Assembly (NCBI RefSeq): GCF_026262505.1
Contig: NC_067203.1
Span: forward strand, 18,023,411 to 18,087,410
Length of the DNA: 64,000 nt
Reading direction: 5' to 3'
From: Trichomonas vaginalis G3
Lineage: Eukaryota > Parabasalia > Trichomonadida > Trichomonadidae
The notes beneath the pieces were generated by a model. The model had not been told where the DNA came from. It saw only the letters and a list, made by a program, of their open reading frames with translations, and made no database searches. A program made the translations under genes and the position numbers. Positions 37,692 to 46,455 of this stretch are shown in pieces (the stretch's first letter is position 1; each line of letters begins with the position of its first letter).

Positions 37692-38777
37692 TTAGAAGAA
37701 TTTTCTTATTCTTTCTGGCATGTTTTTGTCTTTCCAATACTCCCGCTCTAATGGTCCCAGATGAGTTGGCTTTGACTCTCTCAAGTTCTTAGATGGTATA
37801 ACATCTTCAACACCTCCTTCATATCTTACTTTATAAGTGTCATCGTTTATGTTGTAGCCAAGTATTTCAATAACCACTCCTCGCTTTGCTTCGTCAATGG
37901 TTTCAGCAAGTTTGCCATTACTACTTTCGACTAACTTATGTCGAGGGTAAAATGCTATGGAGTCGTCAGCAGCTTTTATAAGATATCCATTACCTTGTGT
38001 AGAGTCTACGATATAATAATTTCTACTTAACCTTAAACGTTTCTTTGTCAACGGTTTGTCGTCAAGAACTACACGAACTTTTGTACCAGGAATGAGGGTA
38101 AATTGTGTTGAATTTCTGATATTTTGTGTTTGGCTTCGTTTCTTTTGTATATACTTTTCTTCTTGTTGTTGTGTCATTGAATTTGGTGTATGTCCTGTTG
38201 TAGAATGTGTTGAGGAATTATATACTTCGAGAAAATGTTTCATTGTTTCTTCGGTAAAGTCTCGCTCTTGATTTAAATCTCTGAGAGTCCTTATGAAGCG
38301 GTTTATGATGCCGAGTATGTTATGGTTATGGTCTTCAGTAGTGTAGTGAGTTATGTTATGCTTAATGAGAAATTCTGTGATTTCATTGCTGAGGTATGCA
38401 CTGTCTTGGTCTGATGTTAAAGTACTTGGGTTATGTTCTGCTACAAACTTTTGTAAAACTCTTAACACTTCACGAGTTCCTTTATTTTTCATTGGATATG
38501 CATATGCTTTACGAGTGTTAACATTTATGAAGATGAGGAATGGTTTATGTCCTCCTTTTCTGCTTTGAATGAGAGTGTCAAATTGGTATGCGTCAGGAGT
38601 GTTGGAGTAAATTGGTAAAAAGTAGTCGTAAGGGTTTATTTTTGTTTGATGTACAACATTTTTGTCAAAGAACCTTTTCACTTCAGCTCTGTTAGTAAAT
38701 CCCCAACTCTTTGCAGCTTCATTGAATTTCTTAAATGACCTCCATGGATGTTGTTCGAATACTTCTTTCAAGCTCAT
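37692..38777 (-). CDS. Retrovirus-like (rve) integrase, 361 aa (element C)
   Basis: The catalytic core has D67 (YQFDTL) and D123 (LTSDQDSAYL). The residue 35 positions after D123, where DD35E enzymes have Glu, is N159 (LGIINRFIRTLRDLN). The C-terminal part has an SH3/chromo-like segment (VVIEILGYNINDDTYKVRYEGG). The frame is complete. It would cut and join element ends to 6-bp-staggered targets. The missing Glu is notable, and element B has Asp there. The start is 20 nt from the fibre stop. Confidence 0.85.
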   Translation of the reverse strand: MSLKEVFEQHPWRSFKKFNEAAKSWGFTNRAEVKRFFDKNVVHQTKINPYDYFLPIYSNTPDAYQFDTLIQSRKGGHKPFLIFINVNTRKAYAYPMKNKGTREVLRVLQKFVAEHNPSTLTSDQDSAYLSNEITEFLIKHNITHYTTEDHNHNILGIINRFIRTLRDLNQERDFTEETMKHFLEVYNSSTHSTTGHTPNSMTQQQEEKYIQKKRSQTQNIRNSTQFTLIPGTKVRVVLDDKPLTKKRLRLSRNYYIVDSTQGNGYLIKAADDSIAFYPRHKLVESSNGKLAETIDEAKRGVVIEILGYNINDDTYKVRYEGGVEDVIPSKNLRESKPTHLGPLEREYWKDKNMPERIRKFF

Positions 38778-38796
38778 TTATGTAAAGTTAAAGATT

Positions 38797-41700
38797 TTAA
38801 CCAACTCGTATCCAAGCGTGTATTGTTATATAAGGAGGCATATAATCTTTTCCATTACCTGCTGGGTCTGTAATACCAGCTACAACATGTGTATGATTTC
38901 CTGCAGTTCCACAGAAAATACCTGTGCTTGAATCTACTGGGTCAGTTGTGATATCATATCTATGCATTCCCTGTCTATCCGAACCCGCTGCAAGATTTGT
39001 ATAACCTCTTTTTGTTATTGAATGTGAATGGTTTCCTTCCACAGATGTTCTTCCACTGAACCTATGCATATGTGAAGGAAGGTTTTCAATACCTATTTTC
39101 TTTGAACCTCCCATCTTCATTGACTGCGTATTAGTGTAGAATGGAAAACTGTCAACTATTTCATACCATCTACCACCAAATAAAGTGTTTGGATTTATTG
39201 GATTCATAGACGTATAAACAGCTCCTATAGGATATATTAAATCATATATGCTCATAACTCTATAAACATATTCTAAAGAACTTATGTCATTAAATACCAT
39301 TTGGAATGTATCTCCCGGATGAAATGTTGCATTTGTTCCACTTTTATAATGTAATGTTAGTTCAATAGAATTATCCAAGAAAAATTCAAAAGTATCTGGT
39401 TGAAGACCTCTAACAAATTCAAATGGAGTTGCTGGTTCACCATTTATAATTTCTGTTGTAAATGTCATTGTATCTGGTTTCGAAAATTTCTTTGTTAGTT
39501 CTGCATCCACATAAGTTTTATCTGCTTTCTTATCTAACATTGCTGGTAGTTCATGTGTTTCAAAGTTTCTGACATGACCTTCAATGTTCATACATTTGTT
39601 ATTTAAGGAGTTTAGTGTATCTTTTACGCTTGTACTTGGATTTTCTAATGGTGCACTTGAACCAAGGGTATAGTTCAATATTATGTCGTCTGCTCTAACA
39701 GTAGTGAAGGATTTATGTGTATGGTTCTTGTCAGCTTTACTGTCTAATGTAGCTTGAAGTTCATTTATATCGGAGATGTTGTGTTTATGAGATTTCAAAA
39801 CTTTGTTCATTGCTTCGAGTTCAACTTTGTCAGCTTTACTTTTAATAGCATCTTCAAACGTTATTTTTGCCTTAACTCTTAACATAAATCTTGGTTCAAC
39901 TAATACACCGTTAACATTGAAAGTAGAGGCATAAATTTCACCGGTATAACCAAATGCTTCTGGTGCTTTAGCTACATCATACTGTACAGTACAGCTTATG
40001 TCATAACCTTTAGCACGAATGTATTTATATCTTCTTTCATTAACATTTTTTGTCTTCGCTTCATCACTTCGTGTTAAATATCCATGGTAGTCCGTTATAA
40101 TCTGTTCGTCTGAAGTTATATAATGAACGTGGTTTTTATCTGCTTTTTCGGCTAATTTCTCATTAACATCATTCACTTCTAATTCAACTCTTCCGCCAGA
40201 ACTCTTATTATCATTAATCTTTTTCATTAATTCGGTAATTACGTCATAAAGACTATATTCTGTTTTCGGTTTTGTAAATAATGAGTCAAAATTTCTTTTC
40301 ATCATTACATCGCTGACATTAATGATATCACCAATTCCTTTTTCATTTATTCTCTTCATTAGTTCTGCAATAATGACGAATATATAATCTGTTAATTTAT
40401 TCTCTTCATCGAGGGTTATAGAATGTTTTGAAATTGAATCATTAACTCCTCTAAATAAATCAATAACTTCAGGATACACGTTTTTAATGTCTCGAATAAC
40501 CCGACCAGTATCCTCGCCACTATGTGGCTCTGAGCCCGTTGGGCTCTGTTGTTCATGTTCTTCGTTCCCGTCGTTACGTGGTTTTATATCTCTAACCATC
40601 ATCAACGCAGCCATAACCGGAGGGTTTGTTGCTACCTGTTCGAAAATCCGTCCGTTATGTATGGTATATCTAAATAATTTCTTTGTGTTTGTTAAAACAT
40701 TTGAAACAAGTCTTTTAAAACCATCTACAAAATTTCCTGTTTCACCTAATGTTCTTGCAGCATTTACAAGCTCACCCATTCCCGCTTTTGACCCCAAAAA
40801 CGTCCATATTGCATTTATTTCACTCTGTATAGTTGTCCATTCAGCGAAACTAACACCCGCATTCGCTAAGCTGAAAATGAAATTCAGTGGATCGAACTTA
40901 ATTCCACCTTCTTTTTCAATTTCAACGAACTCACTAACATGAGATTTTAAATATTCTTTCGTTAAAATTGTTTTCCCCGATGTTATGTCATTAACGAAAC
41001 TATCACCGTCAAAAGTTAACGAATTCAATTTCGTCGTTGATGCTTTTATTTCATACACCGCTTTATCGATAGTTTTTGGCTCACCTTCTTTAGAAGCATA
41101 TGAAACATTAATGAATGAATTATATGTATTCGTGAATGAGTTAAAATCAATGATTTTCATTAATGACGCCTTTAATGATTCATTAACTGTTGAATCCCTT
41201 AAAGTAATTAATGAACTGTCATGGGCTTCGCCCTGGTCGCTTCGGTCTGAAAGACCTTCAGGACTCAAAGAGTCCGTTTGCGACTTTATGAAAGGTACAC
41301 TGCAAACCGTCGAGTTTGGATCAAATGCTGTAGTTGGTGCAGGAATATTAATGATATAAGTCATTAAATCATTAAGTGACGTAAATAATGTTGTCGTTTT
41401 TGATTTAATTTCTTTAGCATCTGTTATATATGGTAATTTTATTTCTGTAGTTTCTGAATTAAAGATATTCGCTAAAATGTTTTGTAAACTGTTTTGAACA
41501 GCAGTATAAACCGTTGAATCCGGAACTCTTACGATTTCACCGTCCTTAATAAAAGGCATTGCACATGGTGTAGTGCTTGGGTCAAATCTTTCGGGATTAT
41601 AATTCAACATATATTCTAATGCTTCATATACAGACTTATATACTGTTGTGTCGTTCTTCATGACAACTTCACCATTTACAATGAATGGCATTGTACATGG

Positions 41701-41862
41701 AGTTAAAATAGGGTCAAACTTTTCATAGTCCTTCCATGTTATGTATTTCTCGGTATTTCCATCACTGATAACAATATATTTGTCAGTAAGTGTGAGAGAG
41801 TATTGACCAAAATATAAACGTTTAGCTCTGTCAGCTTCATACGCATATGCAGCTATACTCAT
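38797..41862 (-). CDS. Phage-type fibre protein with C-terminal tail-collar domain, 1021 aa (element C)
   Basis: Residues about 45-200 hold three to four repeats of an FDPxxTPCxMPFIxxGE module. The middle is coiled coil with KADKNHVH/KADKNHTH modules. The last 150 residues are a phage collar-type domain: YPIGAVYTSMNPINPNTLFG, GGSKKIGIENLPSHMH and MPPYITIHAWIRV. Such modules are typical of bacteriophage tail fibres. A trimeric host-attachment fibre is inferred. The frame is unbroken. Several GC-rich mini-hairpins sit in frame. Confidence 0.85.
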   Translation of the reverse strand: MSIAAYAYEADRAKRLYFGQYSLTLTDKYIVISDGNTEKYITWKDYEKFDPILTPCTMPFIVNGEVVMKNDTTVYKSVYEALEYMLNYNPERFDPSTTPCAMPFIKDGEIVRVPDSTVYTAVQNSLQNILANIFNSETTEIKLPYITDAKEIKSKTTTLFTSLNDLMTYIINIPAPTTAFDPNSTVCSVPFIKSQTDSLSPEGLSDRSDQGEAHDSSLITLRDSTVNESLKASLMKIIDFNSFTNTYNSFINVSYASKEGEPKTIDKAVYEIKASTTKLNSLTFDGDSFVNDITSGKTILTKEYLKSHVSEFVEIEKEGGIKFDPLNFIFSLANAGVSFAEWTTIQSEINAIWTFLGSKAGMGELVNAARTLGETGNFVDGFKRLVSNVLTNTKKLFRYTIHNGRIFEQVATNPPVMAALMMVRDIKPRNDGNEEHEQQSPTGSEPHSGEDTGRVIRDIKNVYPEVIDLFRGVNDSISKHSITLDEENKLTDYIFVIIAELMKRINEKGIGDIINVSDVMMKRNFDSLFTKPKTEYSLYDVITELMKKINDNKSSGGRVELEVNDVNEKLAEKADKNHVHYITSDEQIITDYHGYLTRSDEAKTKNVNERRYKYIRAKGYDISCTVQYDVAKAPEAFGYTGEIYASTFNVNGVLVEPRFMLRVKAKITFEDAIKSKADKVELEAMNKVLKSHKHNISDINELQATLDSKADKNHTHKSFTTVRADDIILNYTLGSSAPLENPSTSVKDTLNSLNNKCMNIEGHVRNFETHELPAMLDKKADKTYVDAELTKKFSKPDTMTFTTEIINGEPATPFEFVRGLQPDTFEFFLDNSIELTLHYKSGTNATFHPGDTFQMVFNDISSLEYVYRVMSIYDLIYPIGAVYTSMNPINPNTLFGGRWYEIVDSFPFYTNTQSMKMGGSKKIGIENLPSHMHRFSGRTSVEGNHSHSITKRGYTNLAAGSDRQGMHRYDITTDPVDSSTGIFCGTAGNHTHVVAGITDPAGNGKDYMPPYITIHAWIRVG
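40516..40546. repeat. Two in-frame mini-hairpins in the fibre gene
   Basis: GCCAC-TAT-GTGGC at 40516-40528 and GAGCCC-GTT-GGGCTC at 40532-40546. Confidence 0.65.
41223..41275. repeat. Three in-frame mini-hairpins in the fibre gene
   Basis: GGGC-TTC-GCCC (41223-41233), GGTCT-GAA-AGACC (41244-41256) and GGACTC-AAA-GAGTCC (41261-41275) follow one another in 53 bp. Confidence 0.7.
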
Positions 41863-41879
41863 ATTTTAATGAGAATAAA
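41863..41879. promoter_or_regulatory. 17-bp shared divergent promoter (fibre / penton-like)
   Basis: ATTTTAATGAGAATAAA is all that separates ATG at 41862 (minus) from ATG at 41880 (plus). The minus-strand reading TTTATTCTCATTAAAAT contains TCATTA, an Inr-like core. Confidence 0.6.
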
Positions 41880-42656
41880 ATGTTGTTCTATTTGCAAAGT
41901 ACAGACCCAAACGAATACGGGACAGTAAAGCTACAAACAAACTTAGGTCTACAGAATGAGCCACTTGCATTCAGAATGGTTGACTTCAATACTATCGCTT
42001 CATTCGTTATAACAGATGAAACAGATTTCATGGAGATTGAAATAGATGGAAAGAAGCACGAAATAAGATTTCACAATAATGTAGAATATAAGATGGAAAC
42101 ATTAGCCGGAGTGTTAAATGCTCTCATAAATACTACAATAAACAAGGATAACGAAGAAAACTTAATGAATGTTAAACTTATTGCAGGAGTTTTGAAGTTC
42201 AGTTATGCGAAGGAGTTTAAGATACCAAGAATGAGTCATAGAGTACAACTTCTTCTGGGAGCATACCATATGACATTTCCTTTGAAAAGTGTTGACAAAA
42301 CGATTGAGATGAAATCTGTTCCATACGTATGTTATGGTAATTGTTTGTACGTTGAGTCAAAAATAGCTAATGTCACAGGTATTTCAGGAGTTAATAGTAA
42401 AGGTTCAGTAGAATATAAATCCTTCTGTTATGCAGTCAATTCAATGTTCATTCCAAACGTTCCTGTCATAGCAACTCATTTAGGTAAATGGGTTCGCATT
42501 AGTCCTCATAATTTGAAAGACATGCAATTCAGACTTGTTGACTTTCAAGGAGAGCCTGTAGAACTGAAGGCACCAGTGCGAATGACTGTTGAAGTTGACT
42601 TTTTAGAAAATATTAAATGCAACAGCTTACAAGAGAACTCAGAGCTAAAAATATAA
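41880..42656 (+). CDS. Penton-like minor capsid protein, family 1, 258 aa (element C)
   Basis: The start at 41880 is chosen over an upstream in-frame ATG that would translate the shared promoter and overlap the fibre gene. The protein is rich in beta strands. The C-terminal MQFRLVDFQGEPVELKAPVR followed by MTVEVDF is typical of jelly-roll vertex proteins. The N-terminal part matches the partial gene at 1-516. A vertex (penton) role is inferred. Confidence 0.65.
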   Translation: MLFYLQSTDPNEYGTVKLQTNLGLQNEPLAFRMVDFNTIASFVITDETDFMEIEIDGKKHEIRFHNNVEYKMETLAGVLNALINTTINKDNEENLMNVKLIAGVLKFSYAKEFKIPRMSHRVQLLLGAYHMTFPLKSVDKTIEMKSVPYVCYGNCLYVESKIANVTGISGVNSKGSVEYKSFCYAVNSMFIPNVPVIATHLGKWVRISPHNLKDMQFRLVDFQGEPVELKAPVRMTVEVDFLENIKCNSLQENSELKI

Positions 42657-42886
42657 AGTATGAATGTTATGTATTAGGTCATGAACTTTGGTTGTTGCTG
42701 TTTGATGAAACAAATGAGTTAGTTATGCCAGTCAAGAGAACAGAAAAAGGCGTCAAAGGCGCCGAGCGCAAAGCGCTATATTGTGTTAGTGAAAACTGCA
42801 CCAAGTCAATAAGATTAGGTTTGCATTATGAAGATGAGTTCGATACTGTTGAAGAAGTTTTGGATAGATACTATAAGTTGCTTTAA
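42617..42886 (+). CDS. Hypothetical small protein, 89 aa (element C)
   Basis: It starts inside the penton-like gene (40-nt overlap, other frame) and ends overlapping the stop of the convergent gene by 4 nt. A mini-hairpin AGCGC-AAA-GCGCT lies in frame at 42765-42777. No family recognised. Confidence 0.5.
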   Translation: MQQLTRELRAKNIKYECYVLGHELWLLLFDETNELVMPVKRTEKGVKGAERKALYCVSENCTKSIRLGLHYEDEFDTVEEVLDRYYKLL

Positions 42887-43533
42887 TTTACTAAAACATA
42901 TTTCAAGCAAAGCTTATAGTAAGTAGATAGTTTTGTATACTCGTTCGAATATTTATACTTAAACTCAACTCCTGTAGTTCCTGGTGTTTCAATGATGCGG
43001 ATGTTACCTATTTTCATGAATAGTGGAGTTTGACCACAGCATTCGATTTCAGGGTCGAGATAGTCAATGACACATTGTTTCCCTGTTATTCGTGAGATAA
43101 CATTTTCAAGGTCCTCCTTTGTTAGAATTATTTGGTTCTTACTTATAAGATTTGTCAAAAGCTTCTTATCGTCTTTGAGTAAAATTGTTTGGTATAACTG
43201 AAGAAGGTAATGGTCTACGTTATCTGAAGGATTTGTTTGAACATTTGTGTAAGGGTTGTCGTTGGCTTCTCTTGAAAGAATTTGGTCCAGTGGTGGATAC
43301 TCTAACTTAACATCTGATGTAGCGTTAGCGTTTGAAGCTGTGTTTAAATTCACGGCGCCATGCTCCAAGATGGGCTCTTTGAGCCCTCCCGACTTAAGAT
43401 CTGGTTCTTTTTCTTTCAAACACTCCGAACTATAGTTCTTTATGACAATATTGTTTGTCGTTCGTGAGTCAACATTTGATGTTGGTTCAATTGGAACATT
43501 AACGGCACCAGCTAAGATGGATTTGCTTCTCAT
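42883..43533 (-). CDS. Conserved Maverick protein of unknown function, 216 aa (element C)
   Basis: The C-terminal 90 residues align with the protein at 521-1099 of element A (shared helix, then DPEIECCGQ and a strand-rich end). The N-terminal half is Asn/Ser-rich and variable, with an in-frame mini-hairpin GGGCTC-TTT-GAGCCC at 43372-43386. Function unknown. Confidence 0.6.
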   Translation of the reverse strand: MRSKSILAGAVNVPIEPTSNVDSRTTNNIVIKNYSSECLKEKEPDLKSGGLKEPILEHGAVNLNTASNANATSDVKLEYPPLDQILSREANDNPYTNVQTNPSDNVDHYLLQLYQTILLKDDKKLLTNLISKNQIILTKEDLENVISRITGKQCVIDYLDPEIECCGQTPLFMKIGNIRIIETPGTTGVEFKYKYSNEYTKLSTYYKLCLKYVLVN

Positions 43534-43558
43534 TTCATATAGAATAAAAACCTTTTAT
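43534..43558. promoter_or_regulatory. 25-bp shared divergent promoter
   Basis: The spacer between ATG at 43533 (minus) and ATG at 43559 (plus). Minus-strand TTTTTATTCTATATGAA matches the element's promoter box. Confidence 0.5.
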
Positions 43559-43960
43559 ATGTATGAAATGAACAATATACTCGACAAGGGTTTGAATGTA
43601 AAGCTAACGAATGAAAATATTGTTGAATTCACTGAGACAGGAGCTGTGTATAAAGATGTAGAACTACTGAACAAAAGAGCTAAGGGAAGAAGCAGGAATA
43701 TGAACAAAGGGTGGAAGCCTATAAAAATTTATGTCAATGATGGCTCAGGAGGTTCAAACATAAAGTATGCAGAAAGTTATAGAGTTTATGCTCTCAAAGG
43801 TGAAAAGCCTTCATTTAAGAACAGCTATTCTAACACATATCCTCAAAAGCTAACGGATGGGGAAGTGGATGATATGAATGACAGCAAAAATATTAACAGA
43901 AATGGCGACAGAGATGCATGGAATTTGTTTACCATCAGTCAATTGAAGGTTAAACTTTAA
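43559..43960 (+). CDS. Hypothetical protein, 133 aa (element C)
   Basis: It starts at 43559 (MYEMNNILDKG; 43568 is an alternative start). It is basic in the middle (KRAKGRSRNMNKGWKPIKIY). The stop overlaps the ATPase stop by 4 nt, tail to tail. No family recognised. Confidence 0.55.
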   Translation: MYEMNNILDKGLNVKLTNENIVEFTETGAVYKDVELLNKRAKGRSRNMNKGWKPIKIYVNDGSGGSNIKYAESYRVYALKGEKPSFKNSYSNTYPQKLTDGEVDDMNDSKNINRNGDRDAWNLFTISQLKVKL

Positions 43961-44844
43961 AACAATGTTGGTCGTTCCCATGGAATATTTTTGACTTTAA
44001 TGGTATTAGTCATGATATGAATCTCAAGGTATGAACGAGGAGAGATGAGAGACTTATATGCTTCCCAAATTTCTTCAAAAGGTAATGTTATACCTGACTG
44101 TTTCCAAATGAGTTCAATATCATAGCGTGAGAAACCTTGAAAGATAACGAAGTCAGTTATGAGACGTTTTATGTTTAAAGCAAGGAAACGCCATGTTTGC
44201 ATAAGTATTGCTACAGTTAAGTGGTAATGTCTGACTTTAGTTATGATGTTAGCTAATGGTGAGTCTGCTTTTGACACTAAACCTTTTCCGGCGAAGTCGT
44301 CACAAACGAGCAGAGTGTTTGAAGGATACTTTTTGAAGGGGTATTTTGAAAGTTTTGATAGAATGTAGTTTGTCAGTCGTTTCATATCGTAAACTCCTGA
44401 GTATTGACGTAAGTGGTGTTTGTCAATAATTCTTTCCATCTCCTCAGAAGTCTTTTGCATTCCTGACTGTATAAATTCAACGATGGCATAATATTTCCTC
44501 TTACGTCGAATGTAACGTTGAAGAAATTCAATGAGTTCGCTATCTGGAACTTTAACGACAGAGGCTTGAACTTTTGACATAAATGTTTTCGCTGTTGAAT
44601 CCATAGAGTCTGAAGTTGCTGATATAATGATTTGGTCATAGTAAGAGTCGTTTCCTAAACGCTCTGTTATGAGTATATGACGAATGAGGTTAAATGTCTT
44701 ACCTGAACCCATCTTTCCACAATAGAAATACACACCATTTGAACAGAACTCATAGTCCTTACTGAAAGGAAGAATGAGAGAACTGTTGAGCTTTTCACTG
44801 CTTTCATTCATGTCTTCATCTACGTCATGTATTAAATGCTTCAT
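43957..44844 (-). CDS. FtsK/HerA-type genome-packaging ATPase, 295 aa (element C)
   Basis: Walker A GKMGSGKTF is at residues 43-51 and Walker B LLVCDD at 178-183, followed by a Gln/Arg-containing sensor region (AILMQTWRFLALNIKRLI). Length and motifs fit the A32-like packaging ATPases of Polintons and NCLDV-type viruses, which pump DNA into the capsid. The gene is intact. Confidence 0.85.
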   Translation of the reverse strand: MKHLIHDVDEDMNESSEKLNSSLILPFSKDYEFCSNGVYFYCGKMGSGKTFNLIRHILITERLGNDSYYDQIIISATSDSMDSTAKTFMSKVQASVVKVPDSELIEFLQRYIRRKRKYYAIVEFIQSGMQKTSEEMERIIDKHHLRQYSGVYDMKRLTNYILSKLSKYPFKKYPSNTLLVCDDFAGKGLVSKADSPLANIITKVRHYHLTVAILMQTWRFLALNIKRLITDFVIFQGFSRYDIELIWKQSGITLPFEEIWEAYKSLISPRSYLEIHIMTNTIKVKNIPWERPTLF

Positions 44845-44859
44845 TTTATCTCATTAAAA
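44845..44859. promoter_or_regulatory. 15-bp shared divergent promoter (ATPase / penton-like)
   Basis: TTTATCTCATTAAAA is the entire spacer between ATG at 44844 (minus) and ATG at 44860 (plus). Confidence 0.6.
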
Positions 44860-45741
44860 ATGCAAGTCAGAAATATTCAGAACATAGCACCGAGTCTAAC
44901 TGACAAGAGTATAAAGATATACTATGAACACGTTATGATGAAACCTACCAAAATTCAAGAAAGTCAGTATACTTATGAATATCCAAGACACTGGGTAGAG
45001 TATGTAGGAGGTGAGAAAGCTATTGAAATAAGACAAGTTAGAAGTATTCCAGCAGGAAGAACAATATTATTGAAGAACTTTAATGTTTTGAGGTATAATG
45101 ATGAAACAAAGAAGCAAGATAGTTTTCCTGTTGCTGTGTATGTGAACCTAGACACAGGAGATGACATGAAAGTTTTTAACACAAAGCTTCAAACGGTAGT
45201 GAGAGAACAACTGACTGCGGAAGGACATCCATTACCTTCAGAAGTTACCATAGTATATAATTTTGAAACAAATGCAATAGATTTTAAAGTCGTCTCTGCA
45301 AAGAAGTCAGGTTTTACATTTAATGAAGCAGATGTATATTCGAATGAAAACTTCAAAGCTATTGCATGGTTAGATAATGACGATTGCTTTAAGAAAATAT
45401 TTAAATTCAGTGACTCAAAGATGTCAATAGATGACCTTCGTGGAATGTTACCATCGACGTTTACAGTAGAAGGTTCAGCAGGATTGCTTACAAGATTGTC
45501 AATTGGTGGTATTTGGTCTCGTGAGAACATTGTTATAAAATCCAGTATAAGTGAATTTGCTGAAGAATCTATATTATGTCTTTCAAACTACATGTATTCG
45601 CCACCGAAGCATTATAGTATAACAAACTTTGTCAGTAAGTTTAACATAAGACTTGTCGAACCTTCTTCAATGAAAGATGTTGTGCTACCTAAAGATGGAA
45701 AGGATGGACTCATTATTGAGATGATTTTAATAGCATATTAA
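44860..45741 (+). CDS. Penton-like minor capsid protein, family 2, copy 2 of element C (293 aa)
   Basis: The start at 44860 is used; an earlier in-frame codon would run through the promoter into the ATPase gene. Blocks shared with 27581-28438 are YTYEYPRHWVEYVGGEKAIE, a central helix, and FNIRLVEPSSMKDVVLPKDG followed by LIIEMILI. The TAA is followed at once by the next ATG. Confidence 0.65.
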   Translation: MQVRNIQNIAPSLTDKSIKIYYEHVMMKPTKIQESQYTYEYPRHWVEYVGGEKAIEIRQVRSIPAGRTILLKNFNVLRYNDETKKQDSFPVAVYVNLDTGDDMKVFNTKLQTVVREQLTAEGHPLPSEVTIVYNFETNAIDFKVVSAKKSGFTFNEADVYSNENFKAIAWLDNDDCFKKIFKFSDSKMSIDDLRGMLPSTFTVEGSAGLLTRLSIGGIWSRENIVIKSSISEFAEESILCLSNYMYSPPKHYSITNFVSKFNIRLVEPSSMKDVVLPKDGKDGLIIEMILIAY

Positions 45742-45939
45742 ATGAGCTTGTTCTTGAAGGTCATTCATGATGAAATAACTGTTGTAGAAGATGTTAGCAA
45801 TTGTTCAGACATTTTGAAGCGTATAGATGAGATAAGAAAGAAGTTTATGAATGAGAATGTTTATGTTTCATTGACTTTCTCCAGTAACGAGAACTTTTAT
45901 GAGATAATATTGAAGAGAGATGATTTTAATATGGTGTAA
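45742..45939 (+). CDS. Hypothetical small protein, 65 aa (element C)
   Basis: TAAATG junctions at both ends: it begins directly after one stop and is followed directly by the next start, with no spacer. It is mixed alpha/beta (DEIRKKFMNENVYVSLTFSS). Function unknown. Confidence 0.5.
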   Translation: MSLFLKVIHDEITVVEDVSNCSDILKRIDEIRKKFMNENVYVSLTFSSNENFYEIILKRDDFNMV

Positions 45940-46455
45940 ATGGTAGCTTGGACAGCTTTAGGCGCAATGGGAACAAAAGCATTAGCATTTGGAGCAAAAG
46001 CACTTGGGGCTTATGACGCAGTAAATAAAATGAGTGGAGGAAGGGTTTCGAAGACATTAGATGCAAATAAAGGGAAGATTGGAGGCTGGGTTGCAAAGAA
46101 GTTAAGATTAAATAAAATAGGGCTCATAAATAAAGCATCCAATTTGGTTGCGACTGAGTCAGAAAATGCTTTAGGAAAGGACGATGAGTTTGCAAAACAC
46201 GCAAAAGACTTTAATGACCAGATGAAAGGTGAAACAATGCATTTAAATAGAGTCGATGGAACTGTTCCTCCACCAGTAGTTCTTCCGTATGGTCCCTATG
46301 GAATGTATGGAAATCCTTACGAAAGACCATTTGACCCATTGACTGGTGGAAGTAACTGGTATCATTACGGACGAAGAAGAAAGACAGTCAAGTTGGAGAC
46401 AGACGTGAAGAAAGCAACTAAAAAGAAACCAAGGAAGAGAGTTATAAAGCAATGA
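45940..46455 (+). CDS. pVI-like glycine/alanine-rich protein with basic tail, 171 aa (element C)
   Basis: Residues 1-60 are Gly/Ala-rich and amphipathic (WTALGAMGTKALAFGAKALG). A Pro/Gly/Tyr stretch and a strongly basic C-terminus (KKATKKKPRKRVIKQ) follow. Similar in style to 22161 and 48897 of element B. A membrane-active or internal capsid protein is inferred. The stop lies in the TIR. Confidence 0.5.
   Translation: MVAWTALGAMGTKALAFGAKALGAYDAVNKMSGGRVSKTLDANKGKIGGWVAKKLRLNKIGLINKASNLVATESENALGKDDEFAKHAKDFNDQMKGETMHLNRVDGTVPPPVVLPYGPYGMYGNPYERPFDPLTGGSNWYHYGRRRKTVKLETDVKKATKKKPRKRVIKQ

Noticed and set aside
38797-41862. Prophage origin for the window
   Set aside because: Fibre motifs are phage-like, but the DJR capsid, A32-like ATPase, rve integrase, 6-bp duplication and flanking ankyrin genes identify Mavericks in a eukaryote.
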